The notes beneath the pieces are model-generated. The model was not told the origin of the DNA and searched no databases. It saw only the letters and a program-made list of their open reading frames with translations. A program made the translations under genes and the position numbers. From Hexactinellida sp. DTS-2022 (lineage: Eukaryota > Porifera > Hexactinellida), in NCBI GenBank assembly GCA_028753945.1, contig JAPNXP010000004.1, positions 3,906,001-3,970,000 on the forward strand: a DNA stretch of 64,000 nt, given 5' to 3'. Below are positions 23,472-35,022 of the stretch, piece by piece (the first letter of the stretch is position 1; each line of letters starts with the position of its first letter).

Positions 23472-24101
23472 CCGTGACCTTCGTGATATAAGGCCAATTC
23501 ACGACTTTTAAAAATTTGACCATGGATGAGTTCGAAGTCCATTGTAAAATAGAGGGTACTTTTTTTATCTCGATTATTAGTAATGGTAGACAGAAATATA
23601 ACTTGTAACTATACGGGAACATCCGAACATGATATCAAGGTATACATAGCACCTTTCAAAATTGTAATATGTCATCATCTGATGGCGTAATCGTAAATTT
23701 TCGCGCGAATTATCATGTTTTTAAAGCCTGCTTTTAACATAGTTAAACGCTTTATAAATGTTCAACATTGGTACATAGTGATACCCAGATCTAGTTAAAT
23801 AAAATATATCGAAATTATAAATGGAATGTTGACACATTCCTCGGTTGTGAGGCAAATGTATATTTCCTAAATGATCCATAACTCCAAAACTATAAATGTT
23901 ATGTAAACTAGACTAGTGCTAATCTGTCGGCAATAGGTAACTTCGTATTCATAGATAGTACATTTTATGCCTAACTATATTACTTTTTGATTTATGGGAT
24001 AATTAACTCGTATTTTGTATATGGTATGAGCTCATAAAATCAAAAAGTAATATAGTCAAATTTTAAAGTCGTGAATTGGCCTTATATAACGAAGGTCACG
24101 G
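23472..24101. mobile_element. 630-bp TIR element inserted in an older repeat
   Basis: Ends CCGTGACCTTCGT.. / ..ACGAAGGTCACGG, with arms extending into 'ggccaattcacgac'. CTGTA is duplicated at 23467-23471 and 24102-24106. The uninterrupted target ('attttgctgtatataat' on this strand) is visible as the reverse complement near 4345-4360, so filled and empty sites can be compared. The superfamily is uncertain from a 5-6 bp duplication. Confidence 0.75.
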
Positions 24102-24106
24102 CTGTA

Positions 24107-24800
24107 CATAATAATGGGTTCAAATTATTCTACTAATTATCTAAATTTCATTAATCTCAGAGATTATACAAGATAGAAACTGATCGATTGATCGATTGAT
24201 CCTTATGTCACATAACACCTCTACAATTGGGTGTTGACACCTTGAGGTGATGATGACATCGTCAATAAAGTGTTTTTTTACAATTTTGTAAATTATCTAT
24301 TTCGAATGGATCGGTTGGTGTTTGGTGAACGCACATAGAAATGCTGACTCATCATCTATTACATTCAACTGAAACTTCAAACTATACTATTAAAACACAA
24401 GGCTGGGTCATAGCCTACTCTATATATGGCCTGACAGTAGATATACCAGGGATGCACAAGAAGATGGGAAATTTTAATTTTTTAATGTTTTCTATATTGA
24501 ACTACTAAGTTCTTTATATCTCTAGGTCGTATATATAACTCAGCCCTGCTAGCCCGTGATTAGTATTAGCTGTAATGAGAAGGGTGATTGGATTTTCATA
24601 ATTTAATAGTAATAATAAACACAAACAGTACAATTTTTAATATTAATGCTACAGTAAATACTACACAATTATTTGCTTTCTTCCTCTCTCTGGCTCTAGC
24701 GTGACACACGACACACTTAACTACATAATATAAATAAGAATAAACAGAGTAATACAAATCATGGTAAATACAAATAAGTAAACACATAATTAAGAGAATT
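24107..24800. repeat. Inverted array-type repeat remnant
   Basis: 24107-24380 is the reverse of the block at about 4100-4350 ('caccttgaggtgatgatgac'). The remainder to 24800 has no recognised feature. Confidence 0.6.
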
Positions 24801-24803
24801 TCT

Positions 24804-27430
24804 TTAATTTACGCTTTCTATACTTTTTGAAAGAACCAGCGAGTTATAATTCTTAACTTTGTTTACAAGAAAGCAATTCGCTGCGGTAAAGACTAGCTTC
24901 GATAAGATGTTCCAACTAAACACACCACAGCTAATACAAGTAGACTTCCAAATACTTGGATCACAATTATCACTATCTTCCAAATACAGAGAGTTCAAAT
25001 ATTATTTTCTAGAAGGTCCACTTACAAGCTTTGCCAACAGCTCTTTATTGTTTTCGATGGCACTAAAGGTCTTCCATAAAACAAGAATGGATTTCCAAAC
25101 TGGCTCAGATGGATATTTAAGTCCGCCACGGTCCGATAGCTGCAGAAGTTTATACTGAGAGTCCAGGTCTAAATCAAGGAGAAATTATTTATCAAGTGTT
25201 AGCATATGTAGACAGACATGACACGGTTTTGTTTGATTCAGGTACTGATGGACAGAATAGCCTGCAATAAAGGCTAGTGATTGAATCAACTGTGAACCAC
25301 AATCAATTGTTGATAGGTCATGAATCTATCAAGAAATGGCTCCAAATTGAATTCACCATCAGTAGTGGAATACGGACAAGAAAATGACTTAACAAATGAC
25401 TGAATAGATTGAAAGGAAGTGTCTTGTTGGTCAGTAAATATGTTTAATATGCTAGAAAGTTTAAGTCGACGCTCGGTTCATGGATTTGAAGATAGGAGAT
25501 GTGATAATTAGAACCCGACATCATACGGTATAGACCGAAATGGTGTTACAAGGGATCCGTCTGTAGAAAGGAGGACAACACATATGTAAAGCCACAAGAT
25601 TGAGTCAAATGGTTGGTAATTTGTGATAAGGCAATGCAAGCATGTCTAAAACTGGTGTATGTTTGTTTACTCAGTTTGCCAATTTTTTCTGGTAAAGTTT
25701 GCCAAGCATCTAACCAAAAACTACACGAGTCAAAAATAGAAATCGCTCCAGTGATTTTTCTAGGATTGTTTGAAAGGGGGGGCAATTTGAAAGATTATGA
25801 GTATAAGGGGGGGCATGCTGAAATATCCTACAGGGGCAGAAAACCGGTAGGGGGGGGCAATTGCCCCCCCGCGCCCCCCCCCCCCTAGAAAAAACCCTGC
25901 GCTCGTCATTAAAAGTCAAAGGTCTCGAGAAATTATCATTCAAACGTATTCCTTTAAATGGTGTGTTAACGTTGAATAATTTCTAAACAGTAAGAATGGT
26001 ATCAACAAACTCCGGAGTATTCTTTCTATATTCTGGATAACGCAATTCGTTCTGGATAGTTAGCGCAGATATTGTTAATTCGTTAACGACTTTCAAAACC
26101 AGTTTTACATTTTTGACGCTCTATGCTAGACGGAAAACATGACTCCATAGTCAAATGAGGAGCTAACTTGGCTAAACTTCTTCTTTCTGAATTATATAAT
26201 TGACATACATCTTGAAAGAATGCACAACCGAACTTAAGGGGATAATCACAATAAGAACTAGAGTTGTATTTTAAAGCAAGTTCCTGCAAAATAGATTCAA
26301 TTTCTCGGATGTCACTAATTGCAGCAATGGGAACGGATATACTCTGTCCATTAAAATAGGCTGGGGTGGATAAATAAGCATTGATTTCAAGGTACAAATC
26401 TACGGAGATATTTTTTTCAGCCATTTTAGCGAGAACAAACGTTATGTTACTCTCATTACGGAACCATACCAACCAACTATTAGGTAAATAAATCAAGGTT
26501 AACTTATCTCTCAAGTCCTGTAGAGAGTTGACCACAAACTTCTCTTTCTCTTGACTCTCGGATCTCAAGCTGAGTTGTAGTGTATGGTTTATCAATTCTT
26601 CCTCTTTTGCATCGTATGACAAGCGATTCCGTTTGTTAGGTTTGGATGAGTAATATGCCGGGCAGCCGGGCAGTAAACTTGTACAGCGCCTTCCTTCAGC
26701 TTTGGCTTGGCCCGCGGTACTTCAGTAAAAGTACCATCTCCTTTTGGGACTTTGAAAGTGTAGTCTATGTATTCTTTCTGAAATGGTTGATACATACATA
26801 GACCAACTTCAGATCACCGATATCCTCGCGACGAAGAGCGCATGTCCAGGCATGATTCAGGGTTGGTGTACTTTGAGACATCTTGAACATAGGAACATGG
26901 CAGAGATGCAGCGGTCCGGAAATTTCATGGACCGGACCGGACCGTCATGATTTTTTTCTGGACGGTCCGGACCGGTCCAGACCGTATGATCAAAATATTG
27001 GATCGGTCTGGACCGGTCCAGACCGATGAACCAGTCCAGACCGTTATATCCCTTATTTGCACAGTTACAGACCGCATAGAAGAGTGGCTAATTATATCCA
27101 CTTGTATTTATAAGTTACTTATTACTTATGTGCTTGTAAACAATGGGAAATAACGGATTGGAGCCTGATCGTTTGTCTAATCTAGGATGAGTCCAGACCG
27201 ATGAACGGTCCAGACCGATGAACCGGTCCAGACCGTTATATCGTTAATCTAGACCGGTCCAGACCGCACTTGAAAATAGGCGAACCGGACCGACCTGAGA
27301 CCGGTCGGTCCGGTCCGGTCCCGGTCTGGACCGCAGTCCGGTCCAGACCGCTGCATCTCTGGAACATGGTCATCCGGGTTGTAATTGCTCTTGCAACCGG
27401 GGAGTCGGGGACAGAACAAGAGTTAGGCAT
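24804..27430 (-). pseudogene. P-element-like THAP transposase relic
   Basis: Fragments appear in order on the minus strand. The THAP start is ATG at 27430 ('MPNSCSVPDS', where the second zinc Cys of the THAP motif is Ser). THAP continues beyond a MITE, with 'KVPKGDGTFTEVPR' at about 26740. A 180-residue helical region lies at 26622-26083 ('LRDKLTLIYLPNSWLVWFRN'), then 'CGFTYVLSSFLQTDPL' near 25550, 'DRGGLKYPSEPVW' near 25120, and a tail with 'SKLVFTAANCFLVNKVKNYN' near 24890. These correspond segment by segment to the better-preserved P transposase at 47.3-50.4 kb. It is broken by frameshifts, a hAT MITE in the THAP domain and a G/C-run insertion near 25770-25890. Most of the catalytic region is missing. 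Confidence 0.75.
26901..27361. mobile_element. CpG-rich hAT-like MITE, copy 2, inside THAP exon
   Basis: 461 bp, same ends as 18286-18745 (CAGAGATGCAGCGG / CCGCTGCATCTCTG). GAACATGG is duplicated at 26893-26900 and 27362-27369, a perfect 8-bp hAT-type target duplication. Removing the insert rejoins the THAP reading frame region of the P relic. Confidence 0.93.
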
Positions 27431-27709
27431 GAATAGAAGCTAATATGAATAAAATACCAGAGCGAAATGTAAAAAGGATGGGATAGTACTTCAATAGAAG
27501 AGTTTGGAATAAAAATTATATAATCTGATCAATAGTAGTATATATTTCAAGAATATTTCTAATTAATGTGGTTGATTATTATTATTATTTTTGAAATTAA
27601 ATATTGTGGTTGGATAAATATTACCATCTTCTCCTTCATCCTTGGTCCATATTTTATAGGTTACTGTCAGGCCATATATAGAGTAGGCTATGGCTGGGTG
27701 TATATGTGT

Positions 27710-28012
27710 ATATGTGTATATATTTGTTTGTATGTTACGAGTTGATTGAAGAAAGTGGACGGTTTCCAAATGTGATTTTTGGCTAATAGGGGTAACTTTT
27801 GGCACCCGCCAACAAATTGAGGTTTTCCACTCAAAATTTCTCACACCTCGACAAGTTATGACGTCATTGTCACATTTCGAGATACTTGAAATTCACTTAA
27901 TCTCACATAATTCGCGCCCTCTAAGAGATAAAAATCTGAAAATTTAATAGAACATAGACATTAATGATGCGGACACGTTGGTCATACCAGATCGCCACTA
28001 TGCTAACTCATT
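27710..28012. repeat. Copy of the 16.9-kb dispersed repeat, truncated
   Basis: 'tatatttgtttgtatgttac' through 'cacctcgacaagttatgacg' to 'gccactatgctaactcatta', then broken by the inverted array copy at 28012. Confidence 0.8.
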
Positions 28013-28910
28013 AATTATATTGATTTAACTTATAAATTCCAGCTGGCTTCTATTTAATTGTAGTATTACTATACAATGGATTAAATAAAATATAATAATA
28101 TAAGGAATTTGTTGACTCAACACAACTCACCGTGGATAACATTGCTAAAATATATAACTAATAATATGATTTATTATCAAAACATAATGAATGAATGGCA
28201 TTAAACTCAAGATGGTTTATGATAGAAACAAACTTCCAATTTATCTACCGTTCCTTGTGACTCCGACCAATTAACAAATGGTTCTTCACACCTTGGGCGT
28301 TGATAACTTGGCGAAAAAATCCCAAATTGCAGCCTGCGCCGACAGCATGTTCCTTTGGAGGCACTATCTGTAAACCACCAACAAAATATAGTCCCACCAA
28401 AGGAACATGCGTCGGCACAGCTGCAATTTTGGATTTTTATTTTTATTTCTCCGTATCAGGTGCCCTGGCCACACCAGTATACATTGGGGGCTGAAACTTG
28501 GCATGTAGTTGCGGAGGGACCGTCTAATTTGCCCCTGGGGTTACGATTTTTGATTAACAAAATTTTGACACATCTTTAACACCTTTCAAAATTTGTCTGG
28601 TCCATAACTCTAAAATGTTTCACTAAACCCCAATTTTTATTTACCATTGGATTCATCTAAAAATTCTGCGTCTGATGGAAGAAGAAGGCCCAGATAATGA
28701 CTTAGCCCTAGGCCCACAACACCCTAAATCCAGCACTGCATGGGTTACAGATGTGCACCTGGGGTCATGATTTTTACTACATTATTTTGGACACATTTTT
28801 ACACCAGTTTAATGTTAGAAAAGGAACAATAAATGGTGCCCGAATATTGAATTTATATGCTTTCGATAGAGGATTTAATTCTACATTTCTTCAGTGCACG
28901 AATTTTCAAA
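28013..28910. repeat. Inverted copy of a 5'-array sub-unit
   Basis: Reads in reverse the order of the 5' array: 'ttataaattccagctggctt', 'ataacattgctaaaa', a hairpin (28320-28433), then 'tttgcccctggggttacg' and 'aattctgcgtctgatgg'. 28740-28910 is the reverse complement of the first 200 bases of the window. Confidence 0.85.
28320..28433. repeat. Hairpin repeat, inverted copy
   Basis: Same inverted repeat as in the 5' array; arms 'gcatgttcctttggaggcac' and its reverse. Confidence 0.8.
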
Positions 28911-29900
28911 TTGGGCTTCGTTTGTGCCACAATTGACTTGCAAAATTGTTTGTTTACTAACACTTCAGTTCAATTGAAAGTGTTAAATCTAATTTATTGT
29001 TTCAACTTGTAATAATTTATTGATTCAACTTGTTTAATCTTACAGTATTGTTTCAACTTGCGATAATGATATTGATTTAACTTGTGAATTCGAGTTGGCT
29101 TCCATTCAATCGCAGTAACACTATACAATGGATTGAAGCAAATTAAATTAATTAAATAAGGAATTTGTTGAATTTACTCAACTCACCGTGGATAACATTG
29201 CTAAAATAATTAACTGTTTATAGAGTAGCTCTTGACCACTTAGCTCTTGACCACTTGACAAATGTGTCATAACACCCTGACGTGATGGTGACATTGCGAT
29301 TTTTTTTAAATTTTAGACGCTCAAACATCGATGTACAGCTATTTTGTCACATAGTAGGAGGAGTGTATTATTGTGCAGTGTACCAAATTTAATTATAAAT
29401 AACAACATATCCCTTTTGGCAACCAGTTATGAGGAGGTGTTTAAACACCCAAACCCCCCCCCCCCCTGGATACGCCACTGAAGATAGTGCCTCTAAAGGA
29501 ATATTTTATTGGCTCTAGCGTGCAACCTGCGTGCTGGTGCTAATTCTAGTGTATCGACTTATCTGATACCGTAAGAATTCTCATTTTCCCTGACTTTGAT
29601 TAATTAATATACTTATACCACTTTGAAGCACTTTTTATTAATCAAATTGGATATAACATCGATCAATGTATACGCTTCACCTGACTGTATATTACTTCAC
29701 TCCGGGTGTAAATATTAAAATAGGATTTCGGGCCTTGCATCCCTTATATATGTACGTATTCCTCGACTAAATATGAAATTTCATTTCTAATGGATTATTT
29801 ATCAATTTCTTGGTTTACATTCATTGAACATAACTGGACTAATCTTTAACGGATAGCAGATACAACGTATCTCAATACTAATGCTACCCTTTTAACCTCA
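28911..29900. repeat. Further decayed array repeat and hAT end
   Basis: 28930-29230 repeats 'caacttgtaataatttattg'-type blocks. 29440-29485 carries a C-run followed by 'tggatacgccactg', a typical hAT right end; its left partner was not found. No gene seen. Confidence 0.5.
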
Positions 29901-29903
29901 AAA

Positions 29904-30353
29904 ATGATTCTATCTGAATTGACAAATCTACCGTCGGAAGTATTAATTGCGCTGACATATCCAAAGCGAAACTTTATGTCTACTTTTGAACATCTGTCTC
30001 AGGCTTTGGATGAAATATTCTTAAACCTTGGTAACCCTATCCTGAAGGCAGCATACAAAATAAGGGTGACGTCTTACCCTTTGAAAGTTGCCGTGATGAA
30101 ATGGGGAACAACACAAGAAGATGGCGGACTTTTAAGCTGGATGGATGATGATGGTATTATTTTGATTTACAATGAGCACATATTCAAAATACTCTCAGAA
30201 TTTCATTTTTACTGTCATGGCAGAGAACAACAAATTGTGCAATTAAATAGTGAAGCTGCTCAAAATGCCTTAGCTTTGCAGGAAATAATGGATATACTAG
30301 ATAATCCACCAGCGCTAACTTCAGAATTGCAGAATATTCACAAACTGACTTAA
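29904..30353 (+). CDS. Unrecognised ORF upstream of MULE relic
   Basis: 149 codons, ATG start, ordinary soluble composition ('ALDEIFLNLGNPILKAAY', 'GGLLSWMDDDGIILIYNE', 'ALQEIMDILDNPPALTSEL'). I do not recognise a domain. It ends about 150 bp before the FLYWCH part of the MULE relic, on the same strand. It could be an accessory ORF or first exon of that element, or an unrelated fragment. Confidence 0.35.
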   Translation: MILSELTNLPSEVLIALTYPKRNFMSTFEHLSQALDEIFLNLGNPILKAAYKIRVTSYPLKVAVMKWGTTQEDGGLLSWMDDDGIILIYNEHIFKILSEFHFYCHGREQQIVQLNSEAAQNALALQEIMDILDNPPALTSELQNIHKLT

Positions 30354-30644
30354 TTCAAAATAATATTACTTGCAACGATTCTCTTTCGAATGCCTCTGAT
30401 TTATCAACATCCCTGATTCAGTTATTCCATCGGTCACTCTAAGTAGTGACAATTTTCCCAGGGACAATTGTGACTCCAATTGATAAAATCCTCTAAGGGA
30501 CATGATAAATTATCACACGAAGGATTCATCTATAATTTTCAGCGTGAAGATAGTGTAAAGAAGCAGTGGCGTTGTCAAGTAAAAAACTGTAGAGGGCGTA
30601 TACATACAAAATCAACAAATATCAAAGTCAAAACAGTTGAAACC

Positions 30645-31147
30645 GGGGTTTTCTAACACCGGGTTATTCTAACTATCGGTTTTTTCTAACCAATTTTAGC
30701 TGCACTTAATATTTAATTCGTAATTACACTTAATTTACATCGGTTTTTTCTAACTCGGGTTATTCTAACTTATCGGTTTATTCTAACTATTTGTGATGTA
30801 TTAAATTCCAATCTGACTAGTAATTACCATTGGCTTTTTCTAACTATTGATTTTCCTAACTATCGCTAAATTTTAACTACTGAAATATTCTAATTATCGG
30901 TGTATTATATCTCATACCTGCCAAAATATTTGAGTCATTTTTGTACGGGGATGCAATTTAGACTCAATCGGTAATTTTGTCCCAGCTGAAAATTCCTGTC
31001 CGAATGTCATATACCATTTAAGCCTGTACAGAACAGCCACCAAAATGGTTAAATCCATGTAAGGTTGGCAGATATGTTAAGTATCGGTTTATTCTAACTA
31101 TTCTTACTTGTAAAGAAATGGTTAGAAAAAACCGGTTTCTACTGTAG
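30645..31147. mobile_element. MITE inside MULE relic, itself invaded
   Basis: Ends 'cagttgaaaccgggg' / 'accggtttctactg' with internal iterations of 'ctaactatcggttt'. Same terminal theme as the 160-bp MITE at 55986-56145. It separates the FLYWCH finger from the catalytic domain of the MULE relic. Confidence 0.65.
30913..31076. mobile_element. CATACCTGCC-family MITE, 164 bp
   Basis: Ends CATACCTGCC / GGCAGATATG; nested in the surrounding MITE. No clear target duplication. Confidence 0.6.
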
Positions 31148-32786
31148 TTAGTAATAAAAATTATGAATTTCTGAATTGTATATATTTCTCACCAGATCAT
31201 GATCATGGGACTAAACTGAATTGCATAGATAGGTAGTTTCCAAAAGATAAAACTGGATATGAAAAGTGGTAACATATCCTGGATGTAACTTAAAATAATT
31301 GGCGAGCACTGTCATGGACCAGAGATCGGAGCTGAAGAAGACTTCTATTCCGCGCAGGTATTAAGAGACGGGCTCAGAATCTCACGATAATCCACATCGA
31401 ATAGTTTCGGAAATCTCTGGTAGTTTGTCTGAGATTGCTAAAACCCTTTTATCTGAAAAGAACCTGTCAAAGAGTAAGGCCAGCTCGAGCTAACCCTACT
31501 TCCCTCTTGGATCTCGTAATTGACCAAAATATTAAAACCCTAAGGGGGAAAGCTCGAAAGAGTTTTGATATACGATTCTGGCCCAGGGTCAGATAGAATT
31601 CTAATGTTTGGTACAGAAGAAAACAAAAATATACTAACTATATGTTCGATTTGGATGGCAGATGGAACATTCAAGACTGTTCCTTCTTTATTTGCACAGC
31701 TTTACGCAATCCATGGGTTAGCTGGTTTAGTTTACCCTTTCCTGGATGGACATCTGCTTCCACGTATTTATGTTTTACTCCCAGGCAAGAGTTCATTCTA
31801 TTATCGAAAGATGTGGAAGATTATGAAGGACTTATGTCCTAATTCTAATCCCCAATATCTGTTGGTAGTTTTGAGAAAGCTGCTATAAATACCTTCCGAG
31901 AGGTTTGGGCTTTAACAAATGTCAAGGGCTGTTTTTTTCCATTTATCTCAGGCTGTCTATAGAAAGATACAGGAAGTTGGGTTGCAAACTCGTACTCGCT
32001 ATCTAAATGATCTTGAATTTTCATTACTCCTCAGAATGCTACCTGCTCTAGCTTATTTACCACCTCAACATGTTGTACACACTTTTGAAAGCTTAAATGC
32101 TCAAGTTTCTCATGAAGCACTACCGCTATATGATTACTTTGAAAGTACTTATGTTGGGAGAAGAGATTAATTTGGATGTTACGATTCGCCACTATTTCCA
32201 ATCGAGATGTGGGACAACTTTCACTTAGTTCGATATGGAATACAGAGGACAACGAATGCAGTCGAAGCTTGGCATCACGCGTTTTCAGTCATCGTTGATG
32301 AAACCAACATTATGGAAATTTTGTCATGCATTTGACTATTGAACAATCTAGCGTCAAACTGAGACAAGCACAATACTATAAGGGAATTCGACCAACTAAA
32401 TCTAAAAAGTCACTGGAAAACGAATCAACATTGGTGACGATAGTAATGAATTACTTCACCAGACCAGTTATGGTTTTTCTTAAGAGCATTGCTTTTAAAA
32501 TAACTTTTTAGATAAACAACTTATACCTCCATACGGATAATTAGATCGGAATAGTTCCTATTAACAGTTAATTTAGATTCTTTTAATTCAGTCTTCTACT
32601 CAACTCAACTCATCGATTGCCTTATATCTAAAATTATCATTCATAAATAAAGATAGATTCTCGTTTATTTGTATGTTTGATCAGATAATTAAATTGAAAT
32701 ATTACGAATAAAGTTGATATTATAAATTAATAAGAATGGGTCATTATCCATCACTTAATGTGACCCATTTACAGCTATATAATCTG

Positions 32787-32920
32787 TACACAAATATCGC
32801 TGTACACAAAAATCTCTGTACACAAATGTCGTACCAAAGTTGTACACAAATGTCGCACTAAGCTGTACACAAGTGTTGCACTAGTCTTGTACACAAATGT
32901 CTATGTACACAACTGTCGTA
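32787..32920. repeat. Short tandem repeat around 'tgtacacaaatgtcg'
   Basis: About seven irregular copies of a 20-25 bp unit with 'gtacacaaatgtcg'. Confidence 0.8.
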
Positions 32921-33244
32921 TTTCCTATAAGAACATGCCGGTTATAAGCACCAGGCTTGGACCGGGTCAAGATTTCATGACCCGGTGACCCGGTCGACCC
33001 GGTAAGCTCAGCCCCGGTGACCCGGCTGACCCGGTAAATTTTGACCCGGTGACCCGGTTGACCCGGTAAGTAAGTATATACAGTGACCAGCGATACCAAA
33101 GAAATTTCAATTGAAGTACTATGACTCATAAATATTAAACGACTTACTATATTAAGTGAATCTTTCTAAGTTATAATTCTACAAACCAATAAAAATTAAT
33201 TACTGTGAAGAATCGGGTAAAATCAAAATTAAGTGACCCAGTTG

Positions 33245-33440
33245 TTGTGAAGTGATTATTACCTCCCTAGTCGATTACTACCGAATAGGCACTATCATTA
33301 GAACTATACTAAGTAAGATTAACCATATACTCTTTTAGTTTAGTCTTTATTATTCACCTATTGTTCACTCTTAAAGTTGATATTTCATTATCCTCTACTT
33401 GTATATTCTCTACTGGTTATCCTAATTGGGACATAACACA
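33245..33440 (+). mobile_element. 5' LTR of Ty3-type element
   Basis: 196 bp matching 37782-37977 with two mismatches (near 33257 and 33279). The start could also be 33243 (TGTTGTG); the 33245 start gives a 4-bp target duplication GTTG (33241-33244 and 37978-37981). A 'tttattatt' stretch at about 33344 could serve as TATA for a start near 33372. Confidence 0.88.
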
Positions 33441-33453
33441 AATATCAACTTTA
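33441..33453 (+). promoter_or_regulatory. Primer-binding site complementary to own LTR
   Basis: AATATCAACTTTA directly follows the LTR and is the exact reverse complement of TAAAGTTGATATT at 33372-33384 within the LTR. No TGG-type tRNA-complementary start is present. This is the layout of Tf1/sushi-type self-priming. Confidence 0.65.
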
Positions 33454-33474
33454 TCAAATCAGAACTAATCGTGA

Positions 33475-35022
33475 ATGGCTACCGCTCCGATCACAGTACC
33501 CCTTCTACAGAAAGGCGACCGAATCGAGGATTGGCGGCACCTTTTCGAGGCAAGCACTCAACATATGATTACGGCAGAGGATGGGGAGAAAAGAGCAATT
33601 CATTTGTTACCAGCTTATGTGAATAGAGACATTGCTGACCGCGAAGCAGTGAGAGATATCGTGAAGTCTGCGAACAGTCTGGAAGAGGCACTCAGCAACC
33701 TAGCAGGGGTACTAGACCCCCCGATGGACACCTTCATAGCCATGCAGGAAGTCAGTCGATTACATTGGCAACCTGGCCAAGACATAGGGGAATATTTCTT
33801 CCTCCTGAAACGAAAGGCTACCTACGCCAAATTAGGGTTGAAACACGTCGCTTCCTTATTGGCCGCGCAAGTACCAAGAGATGTCCAAACGAGAATTAAA
33901 GCGGAGGTAGTCGGAATAAACGACAGTCTAGAACACGCAGACGCTCATAAACTCATCCGGTCAGTTAAAGCTGAACTAACAGAGAAAGGCTATGCTCTGA
34001 ATAAAGGAAACCGCAACTTTGAATCAATCCCGAAAGTAGCAGTTATAGAGCAAAACGATGCAGGGAATGACGATAGTCTAGAACCGGCAAACCAAGTCGC
34101 TTACTTGAAGGGACAGCCCAATAATTGGAGGCCCAAACAGACAGGCAGATCGAGGCGTGCAAGCGGCAGCGGATGCTATATTTGTGGGGATAGACACGCG
34201 TGGAGATTCTGTCCTGAAAAGAGGTGCCCCTCCTGTGGGCAGAAAGGTCACATTTTGAAGGACTGTTCTACGAAGAAACCTTCAGGAGACAATCGAAAAG
34301 TATTTTGTGTTGGTCAATCCCAGTCACTCGACTACCTGGCTGTGGTCTTACCCGTGAAGTTAGATGGCGAACCTGTATCAGCGTTACTCGATAGCGGCGC
34401 CGGTCCTTCAGTCGTAGATTTACAAACCGTTCGGAATTTGGGACTTGAAACACGCATGCGCAACATTACAAGCAAGATATTCGGTTTAGCTCAAGAACCG
34501 ATAAACGTTGTCGGGAGATTAGAGGTTCTATTAGACCTCGGAAACGATCAAACCGTGCAACACTCTTTCGAAGTATTGAACGGAGTCCAAAACACTTGCA
34601 TTTTAGGGAGAGACTTACTCTCTAAGTTCGGGGCTTTGGAATTTGACTGGATAAACCATCAAGTACGCGTAGGCGACGTTTGGAAGAATTCACACATTAC
34701 GATAGAAGGGGCTGAACCACTAGTGAAAGCTTATTTGGCAGAATCGTTTCTCCCAACTTACCAAGATTGTAATAGCTCGAGCAGTACAGTTGCAGGAGAA
34801 AATAATTGTACCGGACCAGGCTTTAACATTAACCCAGGCCTATCTAACCAACAAAAGTACAAATTGACAACTATGCTTAGAGAGTTATCCGGCGTATTTG
34901 CTGACAACCCAAAATGCCCGAGTATCGCCAAGGGAGTAAAACACAAGATTGACACAGGGGATGCACAACCTATTAAGCAGAGAATTTACCCAGTGGCGCC
35001 GGCGGTCGAAAAAGAAATTTGA
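33475..35022 (+). CDS. Gag and protease part of the Ty3-type element
   Basis: 515 codons from ATG at 33475. Residues 1-200 form a helical Gag region ('DPPMDTFIAMQEVSRLHWQP', 'LAAQVPRDVQTRIKAE'). Two zinc knuckles follow: C-x2-C-x3-H-x4-C from residue 234 and C-x2-C-x4-H-x4-C from residue 251. An aspartic protease signature 'ALLDSGAGPSVV' has its Asp near residue 306, with 'CILGRDLL' downstream. The end already contains the beginning of reverse transcriptase, so the stop at 35020-35022 is inside the polyprotein. One missing T in the run at 35016-35018 would explain it. Function: particle formation and polyprotein cleavage. Confidence 0.85.
   Translation: MATAPITVPLLQKGDRIEDWRHLFEASTQHMITAEDGEKRAIHLLPAYVNRDIADREAVRDIVKSANSLEEALSNLAGVLDPPMDTFIAMQEVSRLHWQPGQDIGEYFFLLKRKATYAKLGLKHVASLLAAQVPRDVQTRIKAEVVGINDSLEHADAHKLIRSVKAELTEKGYALNKGNRNFESIPKVAVIEQNDAGNDDSLEPANQVAYLKGQPNNWRPKQTGRSRRASGSGCYICGDRHAWRFCPEKRCPSCGQKGHILKDCSTKKPSGDNRKVFCVGQSQSLDYLAVVLPVKLDGEPVSALLDSGAGPSVVDLQTVRNLGLETRMRNITSKIFGLAQEPINVVGRLEVLLDLGNDQTVQHSFEVLNGVQNTCILGRDLLSKFGALEFDWINHQVRVGDVWKNSHITIEGAEPLVKAYLAESFLPTYQDCNSSSSTVAGENNCTGPGFNINPGLSNQQKYKLTTMLRELSGVFADNPKCPSIAKGVKHKIDTGDAQPIKQRIYPVAPAVEKEI

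Larger units (their letters stand above)
30490..32511 (+). pseudogene. MULE transposase relic with FLYWCH zinc finger
   Basis: 30525-30640 encodes a FLYWCH-type finger ('GFIYNFQRE', 'QWRCQVKNCRGRIHT'). After a 500-bp MITE the frame resumes with 'SPDHDHGTKLNCID'. The MULE domain follows: 'LTICSIWMADGTFKTVPSLF' (first Asp), 'AQLYAIHGL' and 'VLLPGKSSFYYRKMWK'. Where a second catalytic Asp-Phe-Glu is expected (about 31866) the sequence reads Ser-Phe-Glu in a shifted frame. Beyond it are 'MSRAVFFHLSQAVYRKIQ', 'LRMLPALAYLPP' and 'TTNAVEAWHHAF' near 32250, the usual C-terminal order. At least three frameshifts or stops make it non-functional. Confidence 0.75.
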
